The notes beneath the pieces were generated by a model, which had not been told where the DNA came from, did no database searches, and saw only the letters and a program-made list of their open reading frames with translations. Made by a program: the position numbers and the translations under genes. A DNA stretch of 64,000 bases from Marinobacter profundi (GTDB lineage: Bacteria; Pseudomonadota; Gammaproteobacteria; Pseudomonadales; Oleiphilaceae), in the NCBI RefSeq assembly GCF_002744715.1, contig NZ_KZ319372.1, positions 124,001-188,000 of the forward strand. Reading direction: 5' to 3'. Shown in pieces: positions 30,268-40,738 of the stretch. Each line of letters begins with the position of its first letter. Within the stretch, counting starts at the first letter, position 1.

Positions 30268-32690
30268 TCCAGCGGCACTGATGCCGCTGTCAGTTCGGTC
30301 AGTGGTCGTGGTCGCGACAGGCGATGGCCCTGGCCGTAGTGGATGCCCAGCGTGCGCACCTTGCGCAGGGTATCGTCGTTTTCGATATAGGTCGCCACCG
30401 TTGCCTTGCCGGCCGCGACGGCAATCCGCTGCAGGGTTTCCGTCATGACCAGTTGTACCGGGTCATTCTCCAGGCCCCGGATCATCCCGCCATCGAGTTT
30501 GATGATGTCCACCGGCAACCGGGCTGCGAGGCTGTAACTCGCCACTGAGGCTCCGGCACCGTCAAGGGCGATACGGCAGCCGATGCGGTGCAGGCCGTCA
30601 CAGAGTATCGCCACGTCATCCGGATACTGGCTGGCGTCCGCCTCGCGGATCTCGAAACAGAAGCTTTCCGCGGCAAACGGCAATTCCTTGAGCAGCGTCT
30701 CTACAAAATCCGGAAAACTGTCATCCAGAACACTCGCCAGCGACAGGTTGAAGCCGCAGTATTTCAGTCGCGGCTCCATCAGTGGCTGGCTCGCCAGCCA
30801 GCCCAGGGTCTTGCGAATAACCTGTCGATCAATCAGTTTGGCCAGGTCGAAACGTTCCGCAACCGGCAGGAAGTCTGCCGGTTTCAGGGCGGGCTCCTGT
30901 GGGTCGTCGCTCCCGATGCGGGCCAGAATCTCGACGTGATCGCCCCAGGTGGCGCTGGCCACTGGGCGCAGGGTCTCGAATTCGAGGATCAGGGTGTCGT
31001 TGTCCAGGCTCTGCTGTATCAGCTCCAACAGCCGTCTCACCCGTCGTTCGCTATCGTTGTCGGTGCCTGAGTGGCTGGTGTGTACCCGGTTGCGGCCGGC
31101 GATCTTGGCGGTGTGGCACAGGTCCGCCGCCTGGCCGATCAGTTGTTCGCCGTCCCGTGGGGAGTCTTCGTGGATCATCAGCAGGCCGGCACTGGCGGTG
31201 GTGGCCAGTTGCCGGCCCTGCCATTCGAAGACGAACTCCCGGGTCAGTGCCAGCAGGTTGTCGGCAACCCGGCGGGCCTGGCCTTCGTTGCAGTTCTCCA
31301 GCAGCAGCGCAAAGGTGTCTCCGGACAGTCGCGCCAGGGCATCCCGTTGCCGTACCCGGACGCCCAGCACACTGGCGAGGGCGCGCAGATAACGGTCGCA
31401 GGAACCATTGCCGCAGAGATCGTTGAAGCGGGCAAAATCATCCAGGTCGAGATACAGCAGACCGTGGCTGTTGCTTTCCGTCACCGGCCGCCCCAGCACC
31501 CGGTTGAGGCGGTGGATGAATTCCCGCCGGTTGAGCAAGCCGGTGACCGGGTCGTGGCGGTTGCGGAAATGACTGGTGCCGGCGGCCCGCAGCCGGTCGG
31601 TGATGTCCTTCGCCACGTGGACGGCGCCGGTAACCTCCCCCTGTTCACTCTTCAGCGGCTGGAAATGGAACTCGAACACCGGTAACTGGTTGTTGTGCTG
31701 GGCGATGGGCATTTCGACAATAAAACTGTCGCGCTCGAAGGCTCTTGCCCACAGGCGCTCCGTCAGCCGTCGTTCGTTCGGGAAGCTGGCAAGCAGGGTA
31801 CTCAGGTTGTCGCCTTCAACCGGGGTAATCCCGAAACTGAGGGCAAACTGCTCCTGGAACGGTCGGTTGCAGCACACCAGGTTGAGTTTGCGGTCGACCG
31901 CGGCAACCAGGTTGTCTGTTGCGCCAATGGTTGCCTGCAACAGTTGCCGGGTGTGGCTGCGGGCCTGGCGCTGGATCATTTCCCCGGTGAGATCGGTGAT
32001 GGTGCCGCCCAGCCGGACAATCGGCTGGCCCCGGTGGAGGGGGCGACCGTCCAGTTTCAGTCGGCGGATACGCTGGCGGGCAGTGACAACCTCAAAGGTG
32101 ACGCTGAACGGGCGGCCGTTTCGCATGCAGCGACGGAACAGGGCCCGCAGCCGGTTCTGGCTGCCCTGGCAGTAAAACAGGGCCTGCTCCGGGGTGAGCT
32201 CGGCGCCGGGCCGTAACTCCAGCATGTGGTAAATGCCTTCGCTCCAGGTCAGCTGGTTCTCCGGGATGTCCAGTTCCCAGATCCCCAGGGCACCGCTGCT
32301 GTCGGCCGGCTGAAGCAGTCGCGGATCCAGCGGTTGCTGATCCCGCAGGCTGATGAAGGCGGTCGCGGCGCGGTCGGAATCGCGAACCTTGAGGCGCAGG
32401 GTGACTTCGGCGGTAAAGTAATAGCCGTCGCGATGTCGCAGAGTGATCTGCGCGGCTTCACCGCTCTCCATGCGCTGCCGGTTGCCGGGCGCAAACGGGT
32501 CGTCCTCGCGGGCGGCCACCAGGCAAGTAACCGGCCGGCCTTCAAGCGCACCGGCGTCATAGCCGAGCACGGCCTCTGCCTGCGCGTCGGCGTAGGTGAC
32601 CAGACCGTTGTCATCAACCCGGATCAGGGTTCTGCGGGGATCGCCTCCGGCAGCATCGGACCGGTATCGGCGGATAAAAAACTCTTTCAC
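30246..32690 (-). CDS. PAS-PAS-GGDEF-EAL protein with degenerate active sites
   Basis: 814-residue cytosolic protein. PAS-like folds occupy about 20-120, 130-240 and 255-375 (ending in GAVHVAKDITDRL). The GGDEF domain (about 385-540) has SGDTF in place of GGDEF. The EAL domain (about 560-800) has EIL, DGAGAS where DDFGTG is usual, and ATY where the catalytic AEG stands. Both enzymatic activities are therefore probably lost, while the general fold and QG motif remain. By analogy with FimX and LapD it may be a cyclic di-GMP receptor. The start is a GTG with AGGAT 6 bases upstream. It is alone between argH and lptM. Confidence 0.88.
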   Translation of the reverse strand: MKEFFIRRYRSDAAGGDPRRTLIRVDDNGLVTYADAQAEAVLGYDAGALEGRPVTCLVAAREDDPFAPGNRQRMESGEAAQITLRHRDGYYFTAEVTLRLKVRDSDRAATAFISLRDQQPLDPRLLQPADSSGALGIWELDIPENQLTWSEGIYHMLELRPGAELTPEQALFYCQGSQNRLRALFRRCMRNGRPFSVTFEVVTARQRIRRLKLDGRPLHRGQPIVRLGGTITDLTGEMIQRQARSHTRQLLQATIGATDNLVAAVDRKLNLVCCNRPFQEQFALSFGITPVEGDNLSTLLASFPNERRLTERLWARAFERDSFIVEMPIAQHNNQLPVFEFHFQPLKSEQGEVTGAVHVAKDITDRLRAAGTSHFRNRHDPVTGLLNRREFIHRLNRVLGRPVTESNSHGLLYLDLDDFARFNDLCGNGSCDRYLRALASVLGVRVRQRDALARLSGDTFALLLENCNEGQARRVADNLLALTREFVFEWQGRQLATTASAGLLMIHEDSPRDGEQLIGQAADLCHTAKIAGRNRVHTSHSGTDNDSERRVRRLLELIQQSLDNDTLILEFETLRPVASATWGDHVEILARIGSDDPQEPALKPADFLPVAERFDLAKLIDRQVIRKTLGWLASQPLMEPRLKYCGFNLSLASVLDDSFPDFVETLLKELPFAAESFCFEIREADASQYPDDVAILCDGLHRIGCRIALDGAGASVASYSLAARLPVDIIKLDGGMIRGLENDPVQLVMTETLQRIAVAAGKATVATYIENDDTLRKVRTLGIHYGQGHRLSRPRPLTELTAASVPLECGPAGT

Positions 32691-32888
32691 GTCAGATCCT
32701 CCGGACCCTCATCTCCCTGACGGGGCAGGGCGTTGCAGCAAGTCCTCATCATACTGATTCTGCCGCCGGAAAAAACTCTTCCTGCCGCTGCCTCGGGCGA
32801 GGTACCGGTGCCGCCGTGCCGATCTCGCCCCGCGCGGTCTGACTCAGGTATACTGCGCGTTTACGATCGATACTGGGCAGGTTTTGCG

Positions 32889-33065
32889 ATGCGGGCTCGA
32901 CTCTTGATGGTGTTTTTGCTGGTGGCCGGCACGCTGGTTGCCGGTTGCGGCCAGAAAGGCCCGCTTTACCGGGAGGTGCCGGCCAGCGTTACCGCCGAGC
33001 CGCAGTCGGCTCCAGCCTCGGCGACGGATGACGAACGGCGGCGCCCTGCGGTGACGACCGACTGA
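32889..33065 (+). CDS. lptM: LptM (YifL-like) small lipoprotein
   Basis: 58-residue lipoprotein. A short signal peptide ends in the lipobox LVAGC, directly followed by the family signature GQKGPLY; the remainder is an Ala/Pro/Glu-rich tail. LptM promotes oxidative assembly of the LptDE lipopolysaccharide translocon. The start is set at 32889 (MRARLLMVF); the longer frame from 32733 would place 52 unrelated residues ahead of the signal peptide. A TATACT box lies about 40 bases upstream. It precedes lysA, the usual neighbour. Confidence 0.88.
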   Translation: MRARLLMVFLLVAGTLVAGCGQKGPLYREVPASVTAEPQSAPASATDDERRRPAVTTD

Positions 33066-33098
33066 CCGGCTCACATTTTTTCTTTTTCAGGAATTCGG

Positions 33099-34349
33099 AT
33101 GGATCACTTCAACTATCGCGATGGCCAGCTCTTCGCTGAAGATGTCCCGGTTGCGGATATTGCAGAGCGTTTTGGCACACCCGCCTATGTTTATTCCAGG
33201 GCAACCCTTGAACGGCACTACCGGGCCTATGACGATGCCCTCGCCGGGCAGCCGCATCTGGTGTGCTATGCCGTCAAGGCCAACAGCAACCTGGCGGTGC
33301 TGAACGTATTGGCCCGGCTGGGTGCCGGTTTTGATATCGTCTCTGCCGGTGAGCTGGAGCGGGTGATCCGCGCCGGTGGTGACCCTGGCCGGGTAGTGTT
33401 CTCCGGGGTGGGCAAGCAGCCGTGGGAAATGAAGCGGGCGCTGGAAGCGGGCGTGCGCTGTTTCAACGTCGAATCGGATACCGAGCTGGACCGTCTCAAC
33501 GAGATTGCCGGCGAGCTGGGCCTGCGGGCACCGGTGTCACTGCGGGTCAACCCGGATGTGGATGCCGGTACCCACCCGTATATTTCCACCGGTCTCAAGG
33601 AAAACAAATTCGGCATTGATATCGCTGATGCGCCGCGGGTCTATGCCCGGGCTGCGGCCATGGCCAACCTCGAGGTAATCGGAGTGGATTGCCACATCGG
33701 CTCCCAGCTCACCTCGGTGGCGCCCTTCCTGGATGCCCTTGACCGGGTGCTGGCGCTGGTTGACCGGCTGGCGGAACAGGGTATCACCATTCGCCATCTG
33801 GACATGGGCGGTGGCCTGGGCGTGACTTATGACGAGGAGCATCCCCCTGAGCCAGCTGAATACGTTGAAGCCCTGAAAGCCCGGCTGGGTGATCGCAAGC
33901 TGGAGCTGGTTCTTGAGCCGGGCCGCTCCATCGCGGCCAACGCCGGGATTCTGCTGACCCGGGTGGAGTTCCTCAAGTGTACCGATCACCATAATTTCGC
34001 CATCATCGACGCCGCAATGAACGACCTGATACGGCCGGCGCTCTACAGCGCCTGGCAGGCCATCATTCCGGTGGTGCCCCGCACCGATACGGAGGCCCGG
34101 GAGTGGGACCTGGTGGGTCCGGTGTGCGAAACCGGCGACTTCCTCGGCAAGAACCGCCGTCTGAGCCTGCAGCCCGGTGACCTGCTTGCGGTCCGTTCCG
34201 CCGGCGCCTACGGTTTTGTGATGAGTTCCAACTACAACACCCGTAATCGTCCGCCGGAGCTGATGGTGGATGGCGACCGGGTGCACGTGGTACGCCGGCG
34301 GGAGACCCTCGAGGACCAGCTCGGCCCGGAAAGCTGTCTGCCGGAATGA
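33099..34349 (+). CDS. lysA: Diaminopimelate decarboxylase
   Basis: 416-residue PLP enzyme that makes lysine from meso-diaminopimelate. The PLP lysine is in [13 protein letters not shown] near 56. [12 protein letters not shown] near 200, [13 protein letters not shown] near 237 and [11 protein letters not shown] near 274 bind PLP phosphate and substrate; [11 protein letters not shown] holds the substrate-contacting cysteine. AGGA precedes the ATG. The stop is just upstream of dapF, whose product makes its substrate. Confidence 0.97.
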   Translation: MDHFNYRDGQLFAEDVPVADIAERFGTPAYVYSRATLERHYRAYDDALAGQPHLVCYAVKANSNLAVLNVLARLGAGFDIVSAGELERVIRAGGDPGRVVFSGVGKQPWEMKRALEAGVRCFNVESDTELDRLNEIAGELGLRAPVSLRVNPDVDAGTHPYISTGLKENKFGIDIADAPRVYARAAAMANLEVIGVDCHIGSQLTSVAPFLDALDRVLALVDRLAEQGITIRHLDMGGGLGVTYDEEHPPEPAEYVEALKARLGDRKLELVLEPGRSIAANAGILLTRVEFLKCTDHHNFAIIDAAMNDLIRPALYSAWQAIIPVVPRTDTEAREWDLVGPVCETGDFLGKNRRLSLQPGDLLAVRSAGAYGFVMSSNYNTRNRPPELMVDGDRVHVVRRRETLEDQLGPESCLPE

Positions 34350-34363
34350 GAGGGACTGACCAG

Positions 34364-35341
34364 ATGAACCCGCCGCGCCGTAATCAGGGGCCCCTGCTGG
34401 CTTTTACCAAGATGCACGGGCTGGGCAATGACTTCATGGTCGTGGATGCCATCAGCCAGCCCTTCCGGCTGCAACCGGAACTGATCCGCGAACTGGCCGA
34501 CCGGAACTTTGGTATCGGATTTGACCAGTTGCTGGTGGTGGAGCCGCCGGGGCTGCCGGACGTGGATTTCCGCTACCGGATCTTCAACGCCGACGGCTCC
34601 GAAGTGGAGCAGTGTGGTAACGGGGCGCGCTGTTTTGCCCGGTTTGTCCGCGACCAGCGCCTGACCAATAAAAAGGTAATCCGGGTCCAGACTGCCAAGG
34701 GCGTGATCGAGTTGCGAACCGGGCGGGACGGCTGGGTCACCGTCAACATGGGCGTGCCGGAGCTGAATCCGCCGGCCATTCCGTTTGCCGCCAATGCCCG
34801 CAAGGCGGTGTATACCGTCGAGGTGGATGGCGAAGTGGTTGAGCTGAGCGCCGTGTCCATGGGCAACCCCCACGGTGTGCTGCTGGTTGACGACGTGGAC
34901 ACTGCGCCGGTGGCGACGCTGGGGCCAAAACTGGAGCGTCATCCGCGGTTTCCGGCAAGGGCCAACATCGGCTTCCTGCAGATTGTCAGTCGTGGCAAGG
35001 CGCGGCTGCGGGTGTTCGAACGCGGTTCTGGTGAAACCCTGGCCTGTGGCAGCGGTGCCTGTGCCGCGGTGGTGGCCGGCCAGTTGCGCGGGTTGCTGGA
35101 TGACAAGGTTGAGGTTGAGCTGCGTGGCGGCCGGCTGGTGATCGAATGGCAGGGGGAGGGTACCCCTGTTATGATGGAAGGCCCGACCGCTACCGTCTAC
35201 GAAGGCCAGATCCGTCTTCCGGGCGAGACCGCACCCCGCCGGCGGCGTCCGGGCCGTCCCCAGGACAGCCGAAACAAGGCGCGGAGCCGTCATAACAACA
35301 GTAACAGCGGTGGCAATAATGGAAGCGCCGGTCGCTCCTGA
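34364..35341 (+). CDS. dapF: Diaminopimelate epimerase with C-terminal extension
   Basis: 325-residue epimerase converting LL- to meso-diaminopimelate. Both catalytic cysteines are seen, in [12 protein letters not shown] near 85 and [14 protein letters not shown] near 230, with [10 protein letters not shown] at the start. The core ends near residue 280, where E. coli DapF (274) stops; the remaining 45 residues are an Arg/Ser/Asn/Gly tail, probably disordered. The ATG at 34364 has AGAGGG 9 bases upstream; an ATG at 34346 overlaps the lysA stop as ATGA but lacks a ribosome site. The DUF484 gene follows after 22 bases. Confidence 0.95.
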   Translation: MNPPRRNQGPLLAFTKMHGLGNDFMVVDAISQPFRLQPELIRELADRNFGIGFDQLLVVEPPGLPDVDFRYRIFNADGSEVEQCGNGARCFARFVRDQRLTNKKVIRVQTAKGVIELRTGRDGWVTVNMGVPELNPPAIPFAANARKAVYTVEVDGEVVELSAVSMGNPHGVLLVDDVDTAPVATLGPKLERHPRFPARANIGFLQIVSRGKARLRVFERGSGETLACGSGACAAVVAGQLRGLLDDKVEVELRGGRLVIEWQGEGTPVMMEGPTATVYEGQIRLPGETAPRRRRPGRPQDSRNKARSRHNNSNSGGNNGSAGRS

Positions 35342-35363
35342 CCGGTGATCGGAGGAGAGCTGC

Positions 35364-36104
35364 ATGACAGAACAAGCGGTCCGCGAGAAGGCCGGTAAGC
35401 TGAGCCGCGAGGACGTTGCGGAATACCTGCGTGACAACCCCGACTTTTTCATCGACCAGGATGAGTTGCTGCGCAGCCTGACTCTGCCCCACGACAGTGG
35501 CCGGGCCATATCCCTGGTGGAGCGCCAGGTTCACCTGTTTCGCGAACAGCGCGATACCCTGCGTCGGGAACTGGTGGAGCTGGTATCAATCGCCCGGCAC
35601 AACGACCGCCTGTTCGAGAAGAGCAAGCGACTGCTGATGCAGGTGATCGAAGCACGGAATCTCAACGAGATGGCCGCGGCGATCGATGACAGTATCCGCG
35701 GCGATTTCGGCCTTGATGCGGCCTCTTTGCTACTGTTTACCGACCTCCCCCTGCCGGTTACCGCCGAAGGTGCCCTCCATGTGGTGTCGCCGGCGCAGGC
35801 GCAGCAACATCTCGGCACCCTGCTCGAGGGCCAGCGTGCGGTCTGCGGCCAGTTCCGGGAGAGCGAGCGCGAATTCCTGTTTCCGGAACGGGAAGATCCC
35901 ATTGCCTCGGTGGCCCTGGTGCCGCTGCGTAATGATGAATTACTCGGGGTGTTTGCCGTTGGCAGCTGCGAAGCAGGCTATTTTGACCAGAGCATGGGGT
36001 CCCTGTTCCTGAGCTACATCAGTGATACCCTGAGCCGGCTGCTGCCTGCCATGCTGGAGCGGCACATGGTGATTCCCATCGTCGATGAGGTGGTGGAGTC
36101 CTGA
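35364..36104 (+). CDS. DUF484 family protein
   Basis: 246-residue cytosolic protein. A short N-terminal DNPDFFIDQDELL region (about 18-50) is typical of DUF484, followed by a helix/coiled coil (55-100) and a GAF-like domain (about 105-235). Function is unknown; the family is nearly always encoded between dapF and xerC, as here. GGAGGAG precedes the ATG, and the stop shares one base with the xerC start. Confidence 0.92.
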   Translation: MTEQAVREKAGKLSREDVAEYLRDNPDFFIDQDELLRSLTLPHDSGRAISLVERQVHLFREQRDTLRRELVELVSIARHNDRLFEKSKRLLMQVIEARNLNEMAAAIDDSIRGDFGLDAASLLLFTDLPLPVTAEGALHVVSPAQAQQHLGTLLEGQRAVCGQFRESEREFLFPEREDPIASVALVPLRNDELLGVFAVGSCEAGYFDQSMGSLFLSYISDTLSRLLPAMLERHMVIPIVDEVVES

Positions 36105-37030
36105 TGCCGGTGGCCGCTGCCTCCCTTCTCGAGCCGGTGGCGGCCTTTATTCGTCATCTCGCTGCCGAACGCCGGCAATCGCCCCGAACCTGTGACAGTT
36201 ATTACCGCGATCTGGCGCGACTGGCCGAGTACCTCGATGGCCAGGCACTGACCGACTGGCGGCGGGTCGACAGTCACGCTTTGCGGCGCTACGTAGCAGA
36301 ACTCAGTCGTTCCGGTCTTGGTGGTCGCAGCATTGCGCGCCATCTCTCGGCAACCCGCCGTTTTTACGATTACCTGCTGCGGGAAAAGCGTGCGACCGAC
36401 AATCCGGCACTGGATATTCGTGCCCCTCGCTCCGGTCGCCGGTTACCCCGGGTGGCCGATGTCGATCAGCTCAATCAGCTGCTCGACAGCCAGCCCGACG
36501 ACCCGCTGGAAATCCGCGATCTGGCGATGTTCGAGCTGATGTATTCCTCGGGCTTGCGGTTGGCGGAACTGGCAGGGGTGACCCGGGATGCGCTCGACCT
36601 GGCCAGTGGCGAGATCCGGGTGCTGGGAAAGGGCCGCAAGGAGCGGCTGTTGCCGGTCGGCCGTAAGGCTCGGGAGGCGCTTCGCGCCTGGCTGGCGGTG
36701 CGGCCGTCACTGGCCGGCGAGGGGCAGCCCGCGCTGTTTGTCAGTCGGCGGGGCGATCCGATCAGCACCCGCAGTATCCAGGCGCGACTGGGCCGCTGGG
36801 GCATTACCAAGGGCGCCGAGCAGCGGCTGCATCCGCACCTGCTCCGGCACTCGTTCGCCAGCCACCTGCTGGAGTCCAGTGGCGATTTGCGGGCGGTCCA
36901 GGAGTTGCTGGGGCACGCCGATATTGCGACCACCCAGATTTACACCCACCTGGATTTCCAGCACCTGGCCCGGGTGTATGACCAGAGCCACCCCCGGGCC
37001 CGTCGTGCCCGTCGCGACGGCGAAGACTAG
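36104..37030 (+). CDS. xerC: Tyrosine recombinase XerC
   Basis: 308-residue site-specific recombinase that, with XerD, resolves chromosome dimers at dif. The N-terminal SAM-like domain (about 10-95) contains SPRTCDSYYRDLARL. The catalytic domain has Arg in SSGLRLAEL near 150, Lys in VLGKGRKERLLPVG, His and Arg in HPHLLRHSFASHLL near 245, His in LGHADIATTQ near 270, and the tyrosine nucleophile in IYTHLDF near 280. This is the housekeeping gene in its usual place, not an integrase of a mobile element. Confidence 0.96.
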   Translation: MPVAAASLLEPVAAFIRHLAAERRQSPRTCDSYYRDLARLAEYLDGQALTDWRRVDSHALRRYVAELSRSGLGGRSIARHLSATRRFYDYLLREKRATDNPALDIRAPRSGRRLPRVADVDQLNQLLDSQPDDPLEIRDLAMFELMYSSGLRLAELAGVTRDALDLASGEIRVLGKGRKERLLPVGRKAREALRAWLAVRPSLAGEGQPALFVSRRGDPISTRSIQARLGRWGITKGAEQRLHPHLLRHSFASHLLESSGDLRAVQELLGHADIATTQIYTHLDFQHLARVYDQSHPRARRARRDGED

Positions 37031-37038
37031 CCCGGCGT

Positions 37039-37272
37039 TCAGTGCCGCAGCAAGGCGTCCAGTTCGTCGATGACTTCCGCCCAGTCGGAGTCGTCTTCCA
37101 GGCCCTCCTCAAGGAAGCTGGCCTGGCTCTGGCTCCAGAACGGCGCATCCCTGAGGGCAATTTCACGTGCCAGCGGGGAGTGGGAGGCAACGAACTTTTC
37201 GATGCTGGCGTCGTCGGAAGGCAGGCCAAGCTGGTCGAAAAGGGTGTTCAGGTTGTGCGTGGTCGTATCCAT
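37039..37272 (-). CDS. DUF2789 family protein
   Basis: 77-residue acidic small protein. The start HNLNTLFDQLGLPSDDASIE and the middle segment APFWSQSQASFLEE match the DUF2789 family, whose function is unknown. The ATG at 37272 is chosen; the frame is open to 37749 only as an artefact of high GC. It converges on xerC and is divergent from the BvgS-like kinase, 74 bases away. Confidence 0.82.
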   Translation of the reverse strand: MDTTTHNLNTLFDQLGLPSDDASIEKFVASHSPLAREIALRDAPFWSQSQASFLEEGLEDDSDWAEVIDELDALLRH

Positions 37273-37346
37273 CTGGGCACCCAAAGGTATTGATTTTTTG
37301 AAGTTACCGGTTGTTCTAAATGTAGTGTAAGTGGCGAGGATATCCA

Positions 37347-40148
37347 GTGGTTGCGGCGTTCGGTCGGTGTTTGCTCCTGATGGTGTGCCTAGTGGCACCT
37401 GTGCTTGCGGTGGAGCCGCCGCTGCCATCCCCGGCGCCGGTGCTCGGTGCCGGAGACCTGGCTTGGCTGGCCGCCCAGGAACGCTTCCGGATTGGCGTGC
37501 GAAGCGCGCAGGTTCCCCTCGCATTCCGCGCCGGGAATGATGAGCTGGCTGGCACCTATGTCGATTATCTTGCGCGGATTTCGGACAAGCTGGGCGTGCC
37601 GGTGGAGGTGGTACCGTTGGAAGGTGACGCAGCGGTTGCCGGTGCGCCGCCAATGGCGGAAGCCGGCGAGCTGGATGGCTGGCTGACCCTGCTGATGCCG
37701 GGGGAGCAGGTGGCAGCAGAACGGCTGGTGACGGCGCCGTTGATGACACTGACCTACGGGGTTTTCATGGATGTTGGCGATGCCAGTATCCGCAAGCTCA
37801 CCGATCTCGAGCGGCGCCGCATCGCTCTGGTGGGCGGTGACCGCATCCAGTTCAACCTGCTGGACCCCGTTGAGAGTTTTACCCCGGTGCCGGTAACAAG
37901 TATCAGCGAAGCGGTCAGCCTGCTGCTGTCTGGTCAGGTGGATGCGTTCCTGGGGCCGGTACCGGTGGTGTCCGACTATCTGCAGTCGGCGATGATCAAC
38001 GGCGTCGGGCTGGGGGTGTTGCTGGATCAGCAGGAAGTGGACGTGGTGCTCGAAGTGCCGGCCGGCCGGGACCAGTTGTCACGGATCCTCGACCAGACAG
38101 TCGCCTCCATCAGCCACATCGAACACCGCACCATCCGCCAGGCCTGGCTGCAATCGCCGGTGCCGGTGGTGGAGCCCGGCGATGGCCTCACTCTTACCGG
38201 CATCGAAGAGGACTGGCTCAAGCGTAACCCCAATCTGCGCATTGCATTCCGCGATGACTGGCCGCCGTTCGAGTTCCTTGAGGACAGTCAGGTCAACGGT
38301 CTGGTGCCGGACCTGGTTGCCCTGCTTGAACAGAAACTCAAGGTCAAATTCAGCCGCGAAGCACTGGAACAGCCCGAGAAGGCGGAAACGATGCTGCGGG
38401 AAGGCCGGATCGACATCCTGCCGGCACTCACCCGCACCCCCCAGCGGGAGGACGAATTCCTGTTCAGCCGGCCTTACCTTGCGGTACCCATCGTGCTGGT
38501 CATTCGCGATGATGGCCGCTTCATCGGCGAGTTGCGGGAGTTACGGGATGAGCGGGTCGGAGTGGTACGCCAGCAGGCCAGCCATGACTACCTGCTGATC
38601 AATCACCCGAACCTGAACCTGTACCCGATGCAATCAGTGGAAGAGGGGTTACTGGCGTTGTCCAATGGCGATCTGGACGTGATGGTCACCCATATCCCGG
38701 CAGTCAGTTACACGGTAGCCCGGCTCGGGCTGTCGAACCTGCGAATTACCAGCATAACGCCTTACCAGTATGAGCTCCGCCTTGCGGTCCACAAGGATCG
38801 GCCGGAGTTGTTACGCATCATCAACAAGGCCCTGGGCAGTCTCGAGCCCCGGGAGTCCGAGGCCATCTACAATCGCTGGATTCACCTCGATATCGAGCAG
38901 GGAACCGACTATACCGCGGTACGACGGGTCATCCTGATCGCCCTGGTGGTGGTGCTGATCTTCCTGTACTGGAACCGCAAACTGTCCCGTGAAGTGGACG
39001 AGCGTATCCGCTCGGAAAACGCCCTGCGCCGCAGTGAGGACCAGTTGCGGGCGGCCAAGCTGGAAGCGGAGCGGCTGGCTCGCGAGGCAGAGAGCGCCAA
39101 CCGTGCCAAGAGCGAGTTCCTCGCCAATATGAGCCATGAGATCCGCACCCCGATGAATGCGGTAATCGGTTACAGCGATCTGCTGCGGAACAAGGTGACC
39201 GATCCGCAGCAAAAAACCTATCTGGACGCCATTCGTGCCGGCAGCCGCAGCCTGCTGATGCTGATCAATGACATCCTCGACCTGTCGCGGATCGAGGCCG
39301 GCAAGATGCGGCTGGAGATTGCCCCGCTGTCGCTGCGGCGGCTGCTCGGCGATGTCCGTCATATCTTCGACCTACGGGCCCGGGAGCAGGGCATCACCCT
39401 CGAGGTTGGCGTCGACAAGAAAATGCCGGCGGCCCTGCTGCTGGATGAGGCGCGACTACGCCAGGTGCTGTTCAACCTGGTGGGCAATGCCATCAAGTTT
39501 ACCCACGAGGGTGAGGTGACGGTGCGAGCCCGGGCAACGCTGTTGCCGGGTGGTGACGAACATGACGATGCGCCGGCCCATTACCGGCTTGTGGTGACGG
39601 TGGCGGATACCGGCATCGGGATCGCCCGGGACCAGCAGGAACGGATCTTTGATGCGTTCGAGCAGCAGGAAGGCCAGAGCAGCCGCCGATATGGCGGAAC
39701 CGGCCTGGGGCTGGCGATCAGTCGCAAGCTGGTGCGGATGATGGGGGGCGAGCTGACGGTAGCGAGTGAGCAGGGCGTTGGCTCCACCTTCACGGTAACA
39801 CTGCCTGATGTCGTTGCCGGTGCGGAAGAGGCCGAACCCGAAAGCGAGCCGCAGGATTCGGGACGCCTGCTGGCGGAAACCATGAGCATGCAGGAGCGCG
39901 ACTGGCTGCGGAGCCAGCTGGCAAAGGATTTCGGTGAAAAGTGGAAGACCGTGCGTGCCAGTGGTGACCCGGAGGAAATGCGCGAATTCGCCAGCCAGGT
40001 GCTGGCCTGGGGCAAACGTTTCCGATCCCGTACGGTAACGCTGTATGGTGAGAAACTGCTGGTAGATGTGGAGGCCTTCAACCTGGACGCGGTCAACAGT
40101 GCGCTCGAGGCGTTCCCGCGACTGCTAGGGCAGGATCCGGTGCCCTGA
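37347..40148 (+). CDS. BvgS-like sensor histidine kinase with two solute-binding domains
   Basis: 933-residue membrane kinase. A signal peptide (1-21) is followed by two periplasmic SBP_bac_3 (Venus-flytrap) domains at about 40-260 and 275-515. One membrane helix lies at about 525-543, then a coiled coil, HisKA with phospho-acceptor His597 in [10 protein letters not shown], and an ATPase domain with N, G1 and G2 boxes ([28 protein letters not shown]). The last 100 residues are helical and unclassified. BvgS and EvgS continue with receiver and Hpt domains, which are missing here. The start is a GTG with GAGGATA upstream. No response regulator is adjacent, so its partner is unknown. Confidence 0.92.
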   Translation: MVAAFGRCLLLMVCLVAPVLAVEPPLPSPAPVLGAGDLAWLAAQERFRIGVRSAQVPLAFRAGNDELAGTYVDYLARISDKLGVPVEVVPLEGDAAVAGAPPMAEAGELDGWLTLLMPGEQVAAERLVTAPLMTLTYGVFMDVGDASIRKLTDLERRRIALVGGDRIQFNLLDPVESFTPVPVTSISEAVSLLLSGQVDAFLGPVPVVSDYLQSAMINGVGLGVLLDQQEVDVVLEVPAGRDQLSRILDQTVASISHIEHRTIRQAWLQSPVPVVEPGDGLTLTGIEEDWLKRNPNLRIAFRDDWPPFEFLEDSQVNGLVPDLVALLEQKLKVKFSREALEQPEKAETMLREGRIDILPALTRTPQREDEFLFSRPYLAVPIVLVIRDDGRFIGELRELRDERVGVVRQQASHDYLLINHPNLNLYPMQSVEEGLLALSNGDLDVMVTHIPAVSYTVARLGLSNLRITSITPYQYELRLAVHKDRPELLRIINKALGSLEPRESEAIYNRWIHLDIEQGTDYTAVRRVILIALVVVLIFLYWNRKLSREVDERIRSENALRRSEDQLRAAKLEAERLAREAESANRAKSEFLANMSHEIRTPMNAVIGYSDLLRNKVTDPQQKTYLDAIRAGSRSLLMLINDILDLSRIEAGKMRLEIAPLSLRRLLGDVRHIFDLRAREQGITLEVGVDKKMPAALLLDEARLRQVLFNLVGNAIKFTHEGEVTVRARATLLPGGDEHDDAPAHYRLVVTVADTGIGIARDQQERIFDAFEQQEGQSSRRYGGTGLGLAISRKLVRMMGGELTVASEQGVGSTFTVTLPDVVAGAEEAEPESEPQDSGRLLAETMSMQERDWLRSQLAKDFGEKWKTVRASGDPEEMREFASQVLAWGKRFRSRTVTLYGEKLLVDVEAFNLDAVNSALEAFPRLLGQDPVP

Positions 40149-40162
40149 CGGCCGGCGTACCG

Positions 40163-40531
40163 TTACAGGCAATCGTATTGGGATTTGCGGTCGAACGCGA
40201 CAGACACCATGTCATAGCCGTCACGGGTGAGCGAGGAAATCAGGTCACGGTCCCGCAGCAGTGCCATACAGACCTTGTGAACACTCGCCTGCAGCTGTTC
40301 ATATCCCTGTTCGGACTGCAGTCGGAAATCAACAATCAGGTATTTGCGGTCGACCGTGGAGGTTGCCGGAATGTCCTCGCGTTCCACGCTGTCGTAGCCG
40401 ACGTAGGTGGCTTCCTGACCGGCAAACAGGCCGCTCATCAGGACGTCGATGTTTTCGGCGGCAGCATAGGGCGCGCTAACGCTGAAGGCGGAGGCCAGAG
40501 CCAGGGCGGCGAGGGGGGAGGTCAGTCGCAT
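40163..40531 (-). CDS. Small exported protein of unknown function
   Basis: 122 residues. A signal peptide (1-24, ending PYAAAEN) indicates export to the periplasm. The mature part has two cysteines (KVCMALL near 92 and the penultimate residue region YDCL), which could form a disulfide. I do not recognise the family. The ATG at 40531 is chosen because the signal peptide starts there; the frame is open to 40654. It converges on the kinase gene, 14 bases apart. Confidence 0.65.
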   Translation of the reverse strand: MRLTSPLAALALASAFSVSAPYAAAENIDVLMSGLFAGQEATYVGYDSVEREDIPATSTVDRKYLIVDFRLQSEQGYEQLQASVHKVCMALLRDRDLISSLTRDGYDMVSVAFDRKSQYDCL

Positions 40532-40738
40532 GATGATGTGTCCCGAGCCAAGTGTAACAGCATGTAACCGGATGTTACGGAAGATTATGGCAAAGTTGGT
40601 CGCGGCTTGTCTCCTGTTGTGGTTAGATTTTTCAATTATTTGCAATCTGAACAAAAAATAGCCGATGGCAGCGGGGATTTCCCGCCGAACGGGCCATCAT
40701 CTATGATGAACGACAACGAAGTGCAGGGAGTCACAGAC

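Noticed and set aside
36104..37030. XerC as the integrase of a mobile element
   Set aside because: It sits in the conserved dapF-DUF484-xerC cluster without att repeats or phage genes.
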